Assembly: GCF_030272615.1 (NCBI RefSeq)
Contig: NC_081415.1
Coordinates: forward strand, 263,982,925-264,046,924
Direction of reading: 5' to 3'
From: Cryptomeria japonica
Taxonomy: Eukaryota > Streptophyta > Pinopsida > Cupressales > Cupressaceae
Length of the DNA stretch: 64,000 nucleotides
Below are positions 1 to 12,491 of the stretch, one piece after another. Every line of letters begins with the position of its first letter. Positions within the stretch are counted from its first letter, which is position 1. The notes beneath the pieces are model-generated. The model was given only the letters and a program-made list of their open reading frames with translations, did not search any database and had not been told where the DNA came from. Position numbers and translations under genes: made by a program.

Positions 1-1280
1 CCCAAGTTCCAGGGGTTGATTACTCTGAGACTTTTGCTCCAGTTGCTAAGATGAATTCCATCTAGCTTGTCCTTGCTATTGCTGCAACCCATTGTTGGGA
101 ATTTCATCAAATGGATGTCAAGAGTGCATTTCTTCATGGTGATCTTCACGAGGAAATCTACATGGTGTAGCCACAAGGGTTTGTTCAAGATCCTTCACTT
201 GTGTGTCAACTTTGAAAGTCTCTCTATGGCCTCAAACAAGCTCCTCGAGCTTGGTATACCAAGATGGACTCCTTCCTTCTAACAGTTGGTTTTACTCGAT
301 GCCATTTTGATCCTAATGTCTACATTTTGCACCAGGATGATACTCTCACATTTCTAGTTCTCTATGTTGATGACTTATTGATCATAGGGAGTCACTCATC
401 CACCATCAAGGTAGTGAAAACTGCTCTACATGATAGATTTATGATGTCAGACTTGGGTCTTCTACATTACTTGTTGGGAATTGAGATTACTCAATCTTCT
501 TCAGGCATCTTCCTTGGACAACCCAAGTATGCACTCGATATGCTCTCTAGATTTCACATGGTGGACTGTAAGCCTGCACCTACTCCTTTTTTGTCTGGGG
601 TCAAACTTGAGGCTAAGTACTCTTCACCCTTGGTTGATAGCACTTTATATCGACAAATTGTTGTGAGCCTCATCTACTTGACTCATACGAGACCTGACAT
701 TTCATATGCGGTGGGCATGGTCTCTAGATTCATGCAAGAGCCACATGAGTTGCATTGGAAAGTAGCTAAGAAGATTCTCCACTACATTCAGGGTACTCAC
801 AATTATGGAATTCAGTATGTAGTAGGCATGGATATTGACTTGGTGGGATATACGGATTTAGATTAGGCGGGTGATTCTCAAGATCGCAAATCCACTTCAG
901 GGTATTTCTTCTCACTTGGTTCTGGTCCAATTCGTTGGTCAAGTAAGAAGCAGTCTACAATTGCTCTTTCATCAATAGAGGCTGAGTATCAAGGGGCAGT
1001 TAATGCCACCACTAAGGCAAATTGGCTTCAGAATATTCTCACTGAGTTTGGTATTCCAATTAGGAAGCCTACTATCATCTTTTGTGATAATCAAAGTGCT
1101 ATACAGATCTCAAGAAATCCAGTTCATCACCAGAGGACAAAACACATTGAGATACATATGCACTATATTCGGGAGCTCATTCAGGAAGGCATCATTGATC
1201 TTAAGTATTGTTCTACAATGGAGCAAACTACGGACATCTTCACCAAACCCTTCACTGAAAGCAAGTTCCTTCATTTGTGA
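1..1280 (+). pseudogene. Ty1/copia pol relic (RT to RNase H)
   Basis: This is the 3' half of a copia polyprotein in one reading frame (codons starting at position 3), truncated by the window edge. Reverse transcriptase signs are the [13 protein letters not shown] block near 115, the SLYGLKQAPRAW block near 220-260 and the catalytic LYVDD motif near 360. RNase H follows with the KSTSGYFF, SSIEAEYQ and CDNQSAIQ blocks (about 890-1110) and ends with DIFTKPFTESKF and a stop at 1278. Four in-frame stops at 63, 168, 213 and 864 make it dead, but no frameshift is needed. The family assignment is firm from motif order. A polypurine tract and LTR follow directly, so this is the 3' end of an element. 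Confidence 0.93.
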
Positions 1281-1483
1281 TCTCTGCTTGGGATACGACG
1301 GGTGTCTACCTTAGGAGGGACTTCTTAGTCCTCCTTTCTTTCTCTCCTTATTTAGGGGGGGGCTATTCCTCTTATGGGGGGGCTTCTTCTTTTGGGGGGG
1401 CTATCTATGTACATGGGTACCTAACATGGTTGCATTTGTCGGGACCCATATTTTCACCCACCTAAGCTACGCTTAAGGGGGGG
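1281..1483 (+). other. copia 3' untranslated region with polypurine tract
   Basis: Between the pol stop and the LTR lie about 200 bases with several runs of seven or eight G. The last one (about 1474-1483, AAGGGGGGG) touches the LTR start and is the likely polypurine primer for plus-strand synthesis. Confidence 0.7.
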
Positions 1484-2082
1484 TGTTAGTGTAGGTTTTT
1501 TATTTTCCTTATGTTAGGGGGTATTTATTTTTCCTACACATATATTATTTAAGCTTGCTTAGGTTAATAGGAGTGGTTTATATGAGGACGCGTGGTGAAA
1601 TACTTCAGCTACATGTGTAACTCTCCACCTCACATGGGTAGTTGAGTTACACACCCTCTTTTGGCTTGTTAAGCCACCTCTCATAACCACTATTTTGTCA
1701 TTTCCTAAGTGGGTTATGGTGTAGTTGGGTTTCACACCCTCTTTTGGCCTTATGTGCCAACTTTCTCAACTCCTTTTTTGTCTTCATGTAAGGAGGCTAT
1801 GCCACATGTTTTGGCATTTACCAAGAAGGTAAAACCTCCCACTTTTTATGGGGAATAGGAGTTAATGCACCCCTTGGATGTATATGCTTATATTTTTCTA
1901 TATAGAAGCACTATACTCTCACCTTCACTAGTTAAGTTAGTGGAGTGATAGCTCGGTGAGAGTCTTCTCCAAATTCTCCTCTTTGTCTCTATTTCTCTCT
2001 CATATTGAAATTATCTTCATTCAATTATTTTGATCTTAGATCATCCATTGTGTGAGGAGTTGCATGTGATCTACGACCGACA
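1484..2082 (+). repeat. copia 3' LTR
   Basis: The LTR begins TGTTAGTGTAGG right after the polypurine tract and is best ended at CCGACA (2082), giving about 600 bp. Its start and its 3' UTR context resemble the LTR at 31447-31836, so the two belong to related copia families. The right boundary is inferred from the TG...CA rule only, because the 5' LTR is outside the window. Confidence 0.65.
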
Positions 2083-3571
2083 TCAGATCTTGGCTCGATT
2101 TTCGCTTCTTGCAAAATCTCACAAATTTAATTGGATGAAATGGCCAACCTAGAAATGTTATTTTTTTACATCGAGATAGTTTTGAAAATTGTAAGATTGA
2201 CCCTATAACCTCTTGAAAATTTAGCCAAAATGCACTCAACAATGGAGCTTGGGCCAGATTTGTCCCAAAAAAATAGGTCTGATTTTTTAGGGTCATTAGA
2301 CTATAGGATCTAATTCTCGAAAATGCAAGTTTCGTGATGAATTATGATATTTCAATGGGAAAAGTGTTATTATTTTTGAGTTTTTGAAATAGGTAAAGAC
2401 AAAAACTAATTAAAATGATGAAAGATAAATGGTACACCTAGAATTAAGGGCCCAAATAAGAGTGTGATAAGATTTAAATTAAGATAGACTCATATTCTTG
2501 AACTAATTATTAATTAAATACATATGGTCCTATAATGCATTGTAAAATGAGACACACATAAGTGATTGCCAAAAAAGTGTGGAATTGGACACCCTAATTA
2601 GAGGTGTACAATTTACGATGATATATTAGTCCCCACTTTAGCGATCATATGAAATTACATGCATATGCAAGATAAAGTATAGAAAAGTAAACATTCATGA
2701 AAAAGAAACGTATTTGTAAAGGTGTTGAATGAAACTCGAAGTATAGCAATACCTACAATACAATGTTAGGAACTGCATTCTGCAAGACCACTTTGTCAAT
2801 CAAAATCATAAATCACCTAAAATGCTTACTAAGAATAATGAAATCAAGAGTAGCTATATGCTTTCTACTTGCTACTTAGGAGGTAGAAATAAGGTTTCAT
2901 GTATACTGCTTTCAATTGTGAAGGATAGGTGATTACAAATGCTCTCAATGAGGTTCAAAATGACTCAATGAGCATTTGGAAATATAGAGGACTAAAACTT
3001 GATTCCAACATATTAGACAACACACGAATCAGAGTCCTCTAGGTGAAGATATCAAAGGATTAGTGACACATGGCAAAATAAGGGTTTATAAAGAATCTTA
3101 CCTTTAAAAAGTGCAAATCCCACTATTCATTTGCCTTATTCATCTTTTGTGTTTATTGTAGAGTGGTCTACCAAGGTCAAGATGTCGAGTTAAGTGGTAC
3201 CTTCTAGGTAAGTAAATAATTGGTTGGTTGAGTCTGTCATAGGTGCCAAGATGGAAAAAAAATTCACTTGTGCATGGTTGCAAGTTAGGTCTTATAAAAT
3301 TCACCACCAAGAAGAGTTATACATATCATACCCTTGGAATCTTAAAAGCTCATACTTAGTATTGATTTGATTGATGTCCATTAGGTCAAAGATCAATTTC
3401 TATTGCAAGGTAATAGAGTGTTATTATGGGTTTAGTGACCATATAATGATAATAAGAGTTTATAGATACATTTTTATTAATGTGATATCTATGATGTAGT
3501 TGAATTAGAGAATGATAATGGATGTCAAATGTTCATAATCTTTGTGAGTGATTAGTTAGAGAGCAAGGTAC
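2083..3571. other. AT-rich stretch without recognisable gene
   Basis: About 1.5 kb between the copia LTR and the chromovirus. I see only short ORFs without motifs and no clear repeats. It is probably old decayed transposon or intergenic sequence. Confidence 0.5.
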
Positions 3572-3576
3572 ATGAG

Positions 3577-5089
3577 TGGTACAGGAGCACCTAGGACTTA
3601 GGCTTATATATATTTCTCATTTTGGCTTGTACTGACCCTAGCCAAGTCAGGTATTGAATAAGGACTCCAGGAGGGTCCAAGAGTGAGTGTGATGAGTGAA
3701 ATGTAAGCCTATTTTGAGTTAGATCTTCCTAGGTTTGCATTTTGTACCTAGGTAGTGGTTTGAGTAGGTAGTTGACCTTCTTGATGGTCAAAAGTGTCAA
3801 AAATTGGTATAGGAAATAGGGAGGGTTAAATTAGTCTTAGACATGTTTAAAAAGTCATGTGTGATGACTTAGAATAGGCCTCATAGGTTGAGAAGGCCAA
3901 AAAGTGAAAAAGTGCAAAGTTGCAAAAAGTTGTCATGACAACTTTTGTCCTAATTTGATTAGCGATGGAGTTAGGGATTGTCCAATGCCCTAGAAAGACT
4001 CCACACGTGGGAAGTGATATAATAACCCTCACTTTCATGGTTACCAAGTTTGGAGACTTGATTTTGTAAGTTCAACAATCCGAAACTACTCATTTTCAGA
4101 CTAGTTGGCAGCATTTTGGCTTGTTTTGTTCATTTTTGTAAATGCAAAATGGATTGAATCCATTAATCCAGAAATGGATTGAGTTTCTTTGGTGTGTTAT
4201 AGAGTTTTTAGGTCCATTTCAAGCTTTGTAGATAGTTTCCATTAGTGTTTTCTTGTTTTGGTTTGCACACAACCAGTTTTGGCTTGTACAACAGTTTTAT
4301 GTAAAATGGTTGCCCCATGAATTCCACACGTGCTACCATCACGGAATATTGGGAAATGAAGGGAAACCACTTGTAAAGTGTACATATGTAGGGACAAGTG
4401 CTGGAGATGATTTTCAATATGGTTGTCACCTTGTTCTAGGTGAGTTTTGGAGCAACCCAGCTAGAGGAAACAAGGTGAAATTGAAGTGCAAAGTGCAAGG
4501 GTGAATGCCAAACCACCATCTAATATTTTGGAGGGGTACATGAATTTAGAAAAAAGTTTCCAATGCAAGGAGAAGCCTTGAAAAAATCATTTTATTCCCA
4601 AACCACAAACTAACTTGAGGTTAGATGAGTCATTGAAGAAAATCCAAACTTTCTATGGGGTCTTTTGGACCGTTTTCACTCAAGCCCTAGAAAACCGGAT
4701 TTTGGAGGCCTAATAGGGCTAATTCCTTGTAGCCCTTTTCTACAAAAAATATTGAAATCGGTAAGAAAGCTAATGATTGCAAACCTCAAATGGACCCAAA
4801 AGGCATTAAAAACATGTTAGTAGCCACCTCGACACCTCTGCATCAATTCACAATAGTAGGAGGTCAATTTGACAAGTTGAAGCCAATAATGAGCACATGG
4901 GAAGCATTGTGAATTGGTAGGGTTACTAGCTAAAACACTTGAAGCAAACACCTTGGAATGGTTAAGAAGAAAGCCCTAGAAGTGATTGAGAAGGAATTGG
5001 AGGTCTAGAGTGCAATTAGGCCTAGAGAGTTGGTGGAATTGAGAAACACCAACTAGGTGAAGTGTTAGCAAACTAGGTGAACCCCATCA
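3577..5089 (+). repeat. chromovirus 5' LTR
   Basis: Starts TGGTACAGGAGCACC and ends CCCCATCA. It is 1513 bp against 1621 bp for the right copy. The shortfall lies near 4610, where the left copy jumps from 'aaccacaaacta' to 'acttgaggttag' and lacks the stretch found at about 10815-10925 of the right copy. Confidence 0.92.
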
Positions 5090-5092
5090 AAT

Positions 5093-5104
5093 TGGTATCA
5101 GAGG
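5093..5104 (+). other. primer-binding site, initiator-Met tRNA type
   Basis: TGGTATCAGAGG lies three bases after the LTR end. It matches the complement of the 3' end of plant initiator methionine tRNA (TGGTATCAGAGC) except for the last base. Confidence 0.85.
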
Positions 5105-5130
5105 CTATAAGATTTGGGGTAGGTGAGTAG

Positions 5131-6804
5131 ATGTCCTCAGTGAAATCTATAGGAGATAACAACATGGTGACCAATGCAGAGTTGGCAAAGAAAGTGGATG
5201 ATCAGGGGGAAGAGAAAATACTCCTAAAGGAGAAGTTGCTAGAATTGGAGAGTAAACTTGGTGAGGTAGAAACCAAGGCAGATGAAGTGTTGGTAAAGGT
5301 AGAAGGAGCAGAATGGAAGGGTAAAGAAGTGTCAGAGATTGACAAAGTACCTAAACCTGACCCTAGCCTAGAACAAGAACCTTTCCTGAAGGCATTGAAG
5401 GCCTTAAGTGGGAAATCACTAGAAGGATTGCCATTGTTCACTGGTAAGATGGAGGCAGAAGTGGTCCTAGAATGGATAAAAGGCATGGAGAACCATTTTG
5501 AATGTGAAGGCATAACTGAAGCCCAAAGAGTCAAGGTGGCCAAGTCAAGGATGAGAGGAGATGCTCTCACATAGTGGAAATTTGTGCAAAATGAGAGGAA
5601 GAAAATGGGCAAAGCACCCATCTCTTCTTGGAAAGGGATGTTAGTCAAAATCAAAGAAGTTTATCTCCTTGATGAAAATGAAGTACAAATTCATAGGAAG
5701 AGGCAAAACTTAAGACAAAAAGACCTTGATATCAGTACCTATACGGAGAAGTTTCACAAACTTAGCCTTAGATCTCATGTGGTGGAAGAAGAGAGTCTCA
5801 AGGTCGCTAGGTACCTAAATGGTCTATGGTGGAACATCCAAGAAGAAATCAGTCTAATGAGCTCAAAAATAGTCCATCAAACCTATCAACTTGCCCTTAA
5901 GGTGCAAAAAAAATTGAAAAGAAGGCATGACTCAAGTAGCAATAGGGGCAAAGGTAGAGGAAATGACAATAGAGGCCATAGGGGAGGCTTTGGAGGAAGA
6001 AGTTTTGAACAAAGAACACAAGGAGAGTCTAAAATCACTGAGCATCAAGAGAGTGGCACTAGTAAAGGATGATTCAATAAAGGAAGGGGGTCCAACAGTG
6101 GTTTCAGATGAAGATCTAGTGGCCAAGGTAGAGGTTCCTCATACTTTGCAACAATGAAGTGTTACCATTGCAACCAACTTGGTCATCCAACATATAGGTA
6201 TCCAGAGAAGGGATCATCATCACAAGGTGGTGAAAGAAGAGTGAACTATCTTCAAGAAGAAACTTCAAGCAGAAAGACTTCAGAGGTTGCCCTAGAGTCA
6301 GAGGTAGGTGACAACTTGATGATAAGGAGAAATTTGATCAAAGAAGTGGTTAGAGAAGAGCCAAGCCAAAGAAGGTCCTTATTTAGGATCAAATGCAAGA
6401 TTATGGACAAATTTTATAAAGTGATCATTGATTCAGGGTCAACAGACAACATTGTGTCAAAAGAGGTAGTGAGTAAGCTCAAATTGCAAAGGATACCTCA
6501 TAACAACCCTTATAGAGTTGCTTGGTTGAACAAAGGCCAACATTTCCTAGTCAATGAGCAAGAATGGGTGGATTTTACCATTGGGAGGTATAAGGACAAG
6601 GTGTTATGTGATGTCCTACCCATGGATGCATGCCATCTTCTATTGGGAAGACCATGGCAATTTGATAGACAAGCTATTCATGATGGAGCCAAGAATGCAT
6701 ACTCATTCAAGAAAGATGGAGTCACATTCAAGATTCAATCTATCCTTGAGGAAGGTGAAAAGAGGGCAGCAGGTCCTAATGCTCTTTTGGTGAGTGAAAA
6801 ATAG
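5131..6804 (+). pseudogene. chromovirus gag and aspartic protease, broken
   Basis: First part of the single gag-pol frame. After an N-terminal acidic, coiled-coil-like stretch (5131-5350) comes a retrotransposon gag domain (about 5420-5900), a Gly/Arg-rich stretch, and one zinc knuckle near 6154-6200. The knuckle has the spacing C-x2-C-x4-H-x4 but the last cysteine is tyrosine (CYHCNQLGHPTYRY), so zinc binding should be lost. The protease follows, with the active-site motif IIDSGSTDNIV near 6424-6456. Stops at 5572 (TAG), 6070 (TGA) and 6802 (TAG) interrupt it. The start at 5131 is the first in-frame methionine after the primer site. Gag would coat the RNA and the protease would cut the polyprotein. 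Confidence 0.9.
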
Positions 6805-6807
6805 TTC

Positions 6808-8259
6808 TTGAAGACACTTGAGGAAGGTGAAGGTATAGGGTTTGCACTAGTAATGAAGCCCAAAGAGGAAGACAAGAAAGAGCAGCCAGATTTGCCAATA
6901 CAGGTGCAAGATTTGTTGAATAAATTCAAAGGCATAGTAAGTGATGGACAGCCAGCCACCTTATCTCCTAAAAGAACCATAAGCCATCAAATATACTTCA
7001 TTCCTGGAACATCCTTGCCGTATAAGACAGCTTATAAAATGACTCCCCAACAAAATGTTGAGATTGCCAAGAAAATCCAAGAGCTCTTAAACCAAGGCCT
7101 AATTAGGAAAAGCATTAGCCCTTGTGTTGTCCCTACCGTATCAACCCCAAAGAAAGGTGGTACTTGGAGATTATGTACTGATTCTAGAGCTATAAATAGG
7201 ATCACCATCAGATATAGGTTCCAAATTCCTAGAATAGAAAACCTAATGGATTATTTAGGAGAAGCCAAGTATTTTACCAAGATTGACCTTAAAAGTGGAT
7301 ATCACCAAATTAGGATTAAGGAGGGTGATGAATGGAAAACTGCATTCAAGACTACAAAGGGTCTCTATGAGTGGCTTGTAATGCCATTTGGCTTATCTAA
7401 TGCTCCAAGAACCTTCATGAGACTCATGAATGAGGTGATGAAGGACTTCATAGGTAAATTTGTGGTGGTATATCTAGATGATATTCTCATTTTGAGTAAG
7501 GATAGGGCAGATCATATTAATCATTTGCAAGATGTATTACAAAGATTGTATGATGAAAAGCTAACCATGAACTTGGATAAGTGTGAGTTTTTTAAGTAGG
7601 AGTTGGTTTACCTTGGGTTTGTGTTGTCTCAAGGAAACCTCAAGATGGATCCCAGCAAGGTTGAAGCCATTGTAAATTGGCCTACTCCTAAGTCAGCAAC
7701 AGAGGTGAGAAGCTTCCATGGACTAGCTCAGTACTACAGGAAGTTCATTAGGAAATTCAGTGCTATATGTGCACCAATGTTAGACACCATTAGAAGTGGA
7801 ATGAAGGCAAAGTTTCAGTGGAGTGAACAAGCAAACAAAGGTTTTGAAACCTTGAAGGAGAAGATAGCTACTCAACCAGTGCAAGTGTTGCCTAGTTTTG
7901 AGAAACTTTTCATAGTGGAATATGATGCAAGCAATGTTGCAGTAGGTGCTTTCCTAAGCCAAGAAGAAAGACCAGTAGCCTTCCATAGTGATAAGTTAAG
8001 TGATGCCAAGAGAAAATACTCCTCTTATGATCTTGAGTTATATGCTTTAGTGCAGGCTTTGAGGAAGTGGAGACGTTATCTCCTTCCTAAGGAATTTGTA
8101 GTCTATACGGACAACCAAGCATTGAGTTTTCTAAATTCACAAGACAAAATCAGTCATAAACACATGAAATGGGTGGAGTACATGCAGGCCTACACATTCA
8201 CCATTAAGCACAAGAAAGGGTAGTTAAACCAGGCAGCTGATGCATTAAGCAAGAGACTT
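6808..8259 (+). pseudogene. chromovirus reverse transcriptase and RNase H, broken
   Basis: In the same frame as gag. RT landmarks are KIDLKSGYHQIRI (about 7280-7320), VMPFGLSNAP (about 7380) and the catalytic VVVYLDDILIL (about 7464-7496). A stop at 7597 splits the RT thumb from LVYLGFVLSQGN. RNase H of the gypsy type follows, with acidic residues visible in VEYDAS (about 7915), DLELYAL (about 8030) and YTDNQAL (about 8104). A stop at 8221 precedes the LNQAADALSKR end of RNase H. All motifs needed for DNA synthesis are still readable apart from these stops, which points to fairly recent inactivation. Confidence 0.93.
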
Positions 8260-9768
8260 TTGACAGTCCAAGAAATCCAATTGAGGAGCATAGGTGTTGA
8301 CGGTTTTAGAGACTTATACCCAGAGGATGAAGAATTCTCAAATGCCTACAAGGTGTGTAAGGAGTATCAAAATCACTTCCATAGTGAGTATTCTGATTTT
8401 ACTTTGCAAAATGGACTATTGTTTAGAGGTGGGCAACTTTGTGTGCCTAGAGGCTCAATGAGATAAAACCTCATACAAGAGAAGCATACTGGAAACCTTA
8501 GTGGACATTTTGGAGTCAATAAGACTCAAGAGATGGTTCAAAGGTATTACTATTGGCCAAGGATGAATCAAGATGTGAAAATGTATGTGGAGACTTGCAT
8601 AGTTTGCCAAAAGGCCAAAGGTACTTCTTCAAATGTCGGTTTATACCAACCTCTTCCCATACCAAATAGACCTTGGGAATGCATTAGTATGGACTTTGTA
8701 GTAGGTTTACCAAGGACAAAGCAGGGATTTGACAACATTTATGTCATTGTGGACAAATTTAGTAAAATGGCTCACTTTGTGCCTTGCAAGACTACTCATG
8801 ATGCATGCTAAATAGCTCATTTGTTTTTCAAAGAGGTAGTAAGGATACATGGTTTACCCATGAGAATTGTTTCAGATAGGGAATCAAAGTTCATGAGTCA
8901 TTTTTGGAAGACACTTTGGCAAAACATTGGCACCAACCTCTCTTTTGGATCAGCCTACCATCCTCAAACAGATGGGCAGACCAAAGTGGTGAATAGAAGC
9001 CTGAGAAACTTATTGAGGTGACTTACCAAAGAATATGGTCAGACATGGGATCAAGTACTCTCACAAGATGAATATGCATATAATGACACCATGAATAGGA
9101 CTACCGACAAGAGCCCTTTTGAGGTGGTCTATGGTGTGCACCCAAGAGGTATTTTGGAGTTGAGAAACTTAGGTAGTGTAGCAACAAGAAGTGGATATGC
9201 AGAAGACTTTTCTCAATCAATGGAGGAGGTACATGAATCAGTCAAGCAAGCCTTGACGGAGAACACAAACAAAATCAAACAAAAAGTTGATGAAAGAAGG
9301 AAGAACCTCCAATTTCAAGTGGGATATCTTGTCATGGTGCACCTAAACAAAGCAAGGCTACAACAAGGAGTGCCTAACAAGTTGAAAATGAGAAGGATAG
9401 GTCCATGTGCCATTCTAGCCAAGTATGGAGAAAATGCATACAAGGTGGATCTACCTAGTGACATAGGATTATCACCAGTTTTCAACATAGCAGACTTAGT
9501 TGCCTACAAGGGACCAATTCAAAGTTTAGATTGTAGTCACTCAAAGGTATCAGATGATGTGAACAACCTTCAGTTACCAACCAAACCAATTGCAAAGGCC
9601 GAGAATGTGTTAAGTTCAAGGATCGCTAAGAAGACAAGGCATCAAACCTATTGGGAGCACCTAATCAAATGGCAGGGTATGGATGATGCTGAAGCTACAT
9701 GGGTGCTTGAGATGATATTTAACAAGCTAGGCATTGATCAAAATATGATTCCCAAGGACGTGACATGA
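8260..9768 (+). pseudogene. chromovirus integrase with chromodomain, broken
   Basis: The zinc-binding H-H-C-C region is at about 8482-8620 (last pair in TCIVCQKAKG). The catalytic core shows the first Asp in SMDFVVGLP (about 8690) and the second in IVSDRESKF (about 8870). The position of the catalytic Glu is occupied by Lys in DGQTKVVNR (about 8970-8996), so integration would fail even without the stops at 8464, 8809 and 9019. A chromodomain-like end lies at about 9600-9720 (YWEHLIKWQGMDDAEATWV), the hallmark of chromoviruses and thought to steer insertion to particular chromatin. The frame closes at 9766, 20 bases before the right LTR. Confidence 0.9.
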
Positions 9769-9788
9769 TTTTCTTTTGTTTGGGAGAA

Positions 9789-11409
9789 TGGTGTAGGAGC
9801 ACCTAGGACTTAGGCTTAGAGATTTTTCTCACTTTGGCTTGTAGTGACCCTAGCCAAGTCAGGTATTGAATAAGGACTCTAGGAGGGTCCAAGAGTGAGT
9901 GTGATGAGTGAAATGTAAGCCTATTTTGAGTTAGATCTTCCTAGGTTTGCATTTTGTACCTAGGCAGTGGTTTGAGTTAGTAGTTGACCTTCTTGATTGT
10001 CAAAAGTGTCAAAACTTGGTATAGGAAATAGGGAGGGTTAAATTAGTCTTAGACATGTTTTAAAAGTCATGTGTGATGACTTAGAATAGGCCTCATAGGT
10101 TGAGAAGGCCAAAAAGTGAAAAAGTGCAAAGCTGCAAAAAGTTGTCATGACAACTTTTGTCCTAATTTGATTAGTGATGGAGTTAGGGATTGTCCAACGC
10201 CATAGAAAGACTCCACACGTGAGAAGTGATATAAGAACCCCCTCTTGCATGATTACCAAGTTTGGAGACTTGGTTTTGTAAGTTCAACAATCTGAAACTA
10301 CTCATTTTCAGACTAGTTGGCAGCATTTTGGCTTGTTTTGTTCATTTTTGTAAATGTAAAATGGATTGAATCCATTAATCCAGAAATGGATTGAGTTTCT
10401 TTGGTGTGTTATAGAGTTTTTAGTTCTATTTCAAGCTTTGTAGATAGTTTCCATTAGTGTTTTCTTGTTTTGGTTTGCACACAACCAGTTTTGGCTTGTA
10501 TAGCAGTTTTATGTAAAATGGTTGCCCCATGAATTCCACACGTGCTACCATCACAGAATATTGGGAAATGAAGGGAAACCACTTGTAAAGTGTACATATG
10601 TAGGGACAAATGCTGGAGATGATTTTCAATATGGTTGTCACCTTGTTCTAGGTGAGTTTTGGAGCAACCCAGCTAGAGGAAACAAGGTGAAATTGAAGTG
10701 CAAAGTGCAAGGGTGAATGTCAAACCACCATCTAATATTTTGGAGGGGTACATGAATTTAGAACAAAGTTTCCAATGCAAGGAGAAGCCTTGACAAAATC
10801 ATTTGATTCCCAAACACCAACTTGACCAGTCATTGTCGGTTAGAAGGCCTAGAAACCCTTCAAAACCCTCATTTTGGGGTTAGGACATTGTACGGTGGAG
10901 TAAGGAGCCCAAACTACAAAAATCACTTGAGGTTAGATGAGTCATTGAAGAAAATACAAACTTTCTATGGGGTCTTTTGGACCATTTTCACTCAAGCCCT
11001 AGAAAACCGGATTTTGGAGGCCTAATAGGGCTAATTCCTTGTAGCCCTTTTCTAGGCAAAATATTGAAATCGGTAAGAAAGCTAATGATTGCAAACCTCA
11101 AATGGACTCAAAAGGCATTCAAAACATGTTAGTAGCCATCTCCACACGTCTGCATCTACTCACAACAATTGGAGGTCAATTTGACAAGTAGAAGCCAAGA
11201 CAACCATAATGAGCACATGGGAAGCATTGTGAATTGGTAGGGTTCCTAGCTAAAACACTTGAAGCAAACACCTTGGAATGGTTAAGAAGCAAGCCCTAGA
11301 AGTGATTGAGAAGGACTTGGAGGTCTAGAGTGCAACTAGGCCTGGAGAGTTGGTGGAATTGAGCAAAACCAACTAGGTGAAGTGTTAGCAAACTAGGTGA
11401 ACCCCATCA
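9789..11409 (+). repeat. chromovirus 3' LTR
   Basis: Starts TGGTGTAGGAGCACC after the purine-rich tract TTTGGGAGAA and ends CCCCATCA. It is 1621 bp and includes the stretch at about 10815-10925 that is missing from the left LTR. The next five bases, ATGAG, are the target duplication. Confidence 0.92.
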
Positions 11410-11414
11410 ATGAG

Positions 11415-11725
11415 GTGCCCCTTGATAATCACACCCTTTGCAAGAGTGTGTAGATGTTCTTTGAGTGTGATACCTAGTATGTTGCCTAGACAAGACCTAG
11501 ATTTTCATGTTGATCTAGTTCTAGGAGCAATGCCTATTTCACCAATGTCTTATAAGATGACCACTTATGAGCATTGTAAGCTGAAGTTGTAGCAAGAACT
11601 ATTGGAAAATAGGCACATTCATCTTAGAATATTATCTTGGGATGCACCTATCATCTTCATGAAGAAAAAATGATGGATCTTTTTGCTTTACATTAATTAC
11701 TCACAATTAAATAAAGAATACTAGC
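11415..11725 (+). pseudogene. older Ty3/gypsy RT fragment
   Basis: Directly after the chromovirus, a different gypsy RT start can be read with gaps: LPRQDLDFHVDLVLGA (about 11479-11526), then PISPMSYKMT, a stop at 11590, and further along APIIFMKKK and YINYSQLNK (about 11645-11715). This is the typical N-terminal RT region in which a loading segment is followed by the K-K-x-G and D-Y-R-x-L-N blocks. The chromovirus seems to have landed at its left edge. Confidence 0.7.
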
Positions 11726-12180
11726 ATGCTTAAAACAAAAGTAAATACTCAACACCAATATTTGTTAGCGCTACAAATAATGGCTTCTAGAATAGCATTA
11801 TTGCATAAGCATCCTGTATGATCATATTGCATAAGCATAATGTATGATCATAAAGGAAGAATATATGATGAGCACATGCTAGAGATTGACCAACAATACC
11901 TAAATAATTAAAATATATTTCTCCCATCTCATTTAATGTTATGTGGTATTGAAGATTCCTCATTGAAAGCCATTCCTTAATGTTTCATGACATAACGACA
12001 ACATTATTTAGGAAATTTTGTTCCCTTAGAATATCGACAATATTCTTTTATATTATTTCAATAAAATCCATTATTTATACAATATTATTCCATGAAATGT
12101 TGACAATATTTAACTTTTTTTTAAATACAAAACCAATTAATTAAAAAAACTTTTTAAAATACCTAAGTTAAACTACTACA
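11726..12180. other. AT-rich intergenic stretch
   Basis: No coding or repeat signature seen. It separates the gypsy relic from the DJ1D promoter region. Confidence 0.5.
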
Positions 12181-12491
12181 TTTGACGAGTCTTCAGCCTA
12201 TTTTGAAATCATATCAAAATTAGGTAGACTGCTATGGTCTTCCGACCATCCCTATTAGTATAGTATATTGATGTTGAGCATAAACTTTTAAAATAGCACC
12301 TACTGCAATAATAAAATTAAAATTCCCTTCAAACATTATTAAGCCTACAAAAAGTTGTCCTATTCGGATTAATTTATCGCACAGTCCGGTTGGCAATCTC
12401 CGTCGGATTAATCATCTTTCCCATGCTGCTATGTATCCGACGTTGAGAAGAGCCCACTCCGAGCTCGAAGAGTTTTCAGAAGAAGAAAACG
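12181..12491 (+). promoter_or_regulatory. probable promoter and 5' UTR of the DJ1D gene
   Basis: This is the only transposon-free sequence between the gypsy relic and the start codon. It becomes richer in G and C near 12360-12480. No convincing TATA box at the expected spacing is seen. The assignment rests on position. Confidence 0.4.

Larger units (their letters stand above)
3577..11409 (+). mobile_element. full-length Ty3/gypsy chromovirus
   Basis: A complete 7.8 kb LTR retrotransposon. It is bounded by the 5-bp target duplication ATGAG at 3572-3576 and 11410-11414. Order is LTR, initiator-Met type primer site, gag, protease, RT, RNase H, integrase, chromodomain, polypurine tract, LTR. That domain order with a C-terminal chromodomain defines the chromovirus branch of Ty3/gypsy. 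All coding parts are in one frame (codons starting at 5131) from 5131 to 9768 but are cut by eight stop codons, so it cannot make its proteins now. The two LTRs are very similar, apart from about 110 bp missing from the left copy, so insertion is moderately old. It lies about 1.1 kb upstream of the DJ1D start codon. Confidence 0.95.

Noticed and set aside
4253-4504. An 83-codon frame repeated at 10522-10716
   Set aside because: It lies in both chromovirus LTRs and has no domain. It is LTR sequence, not a gene.
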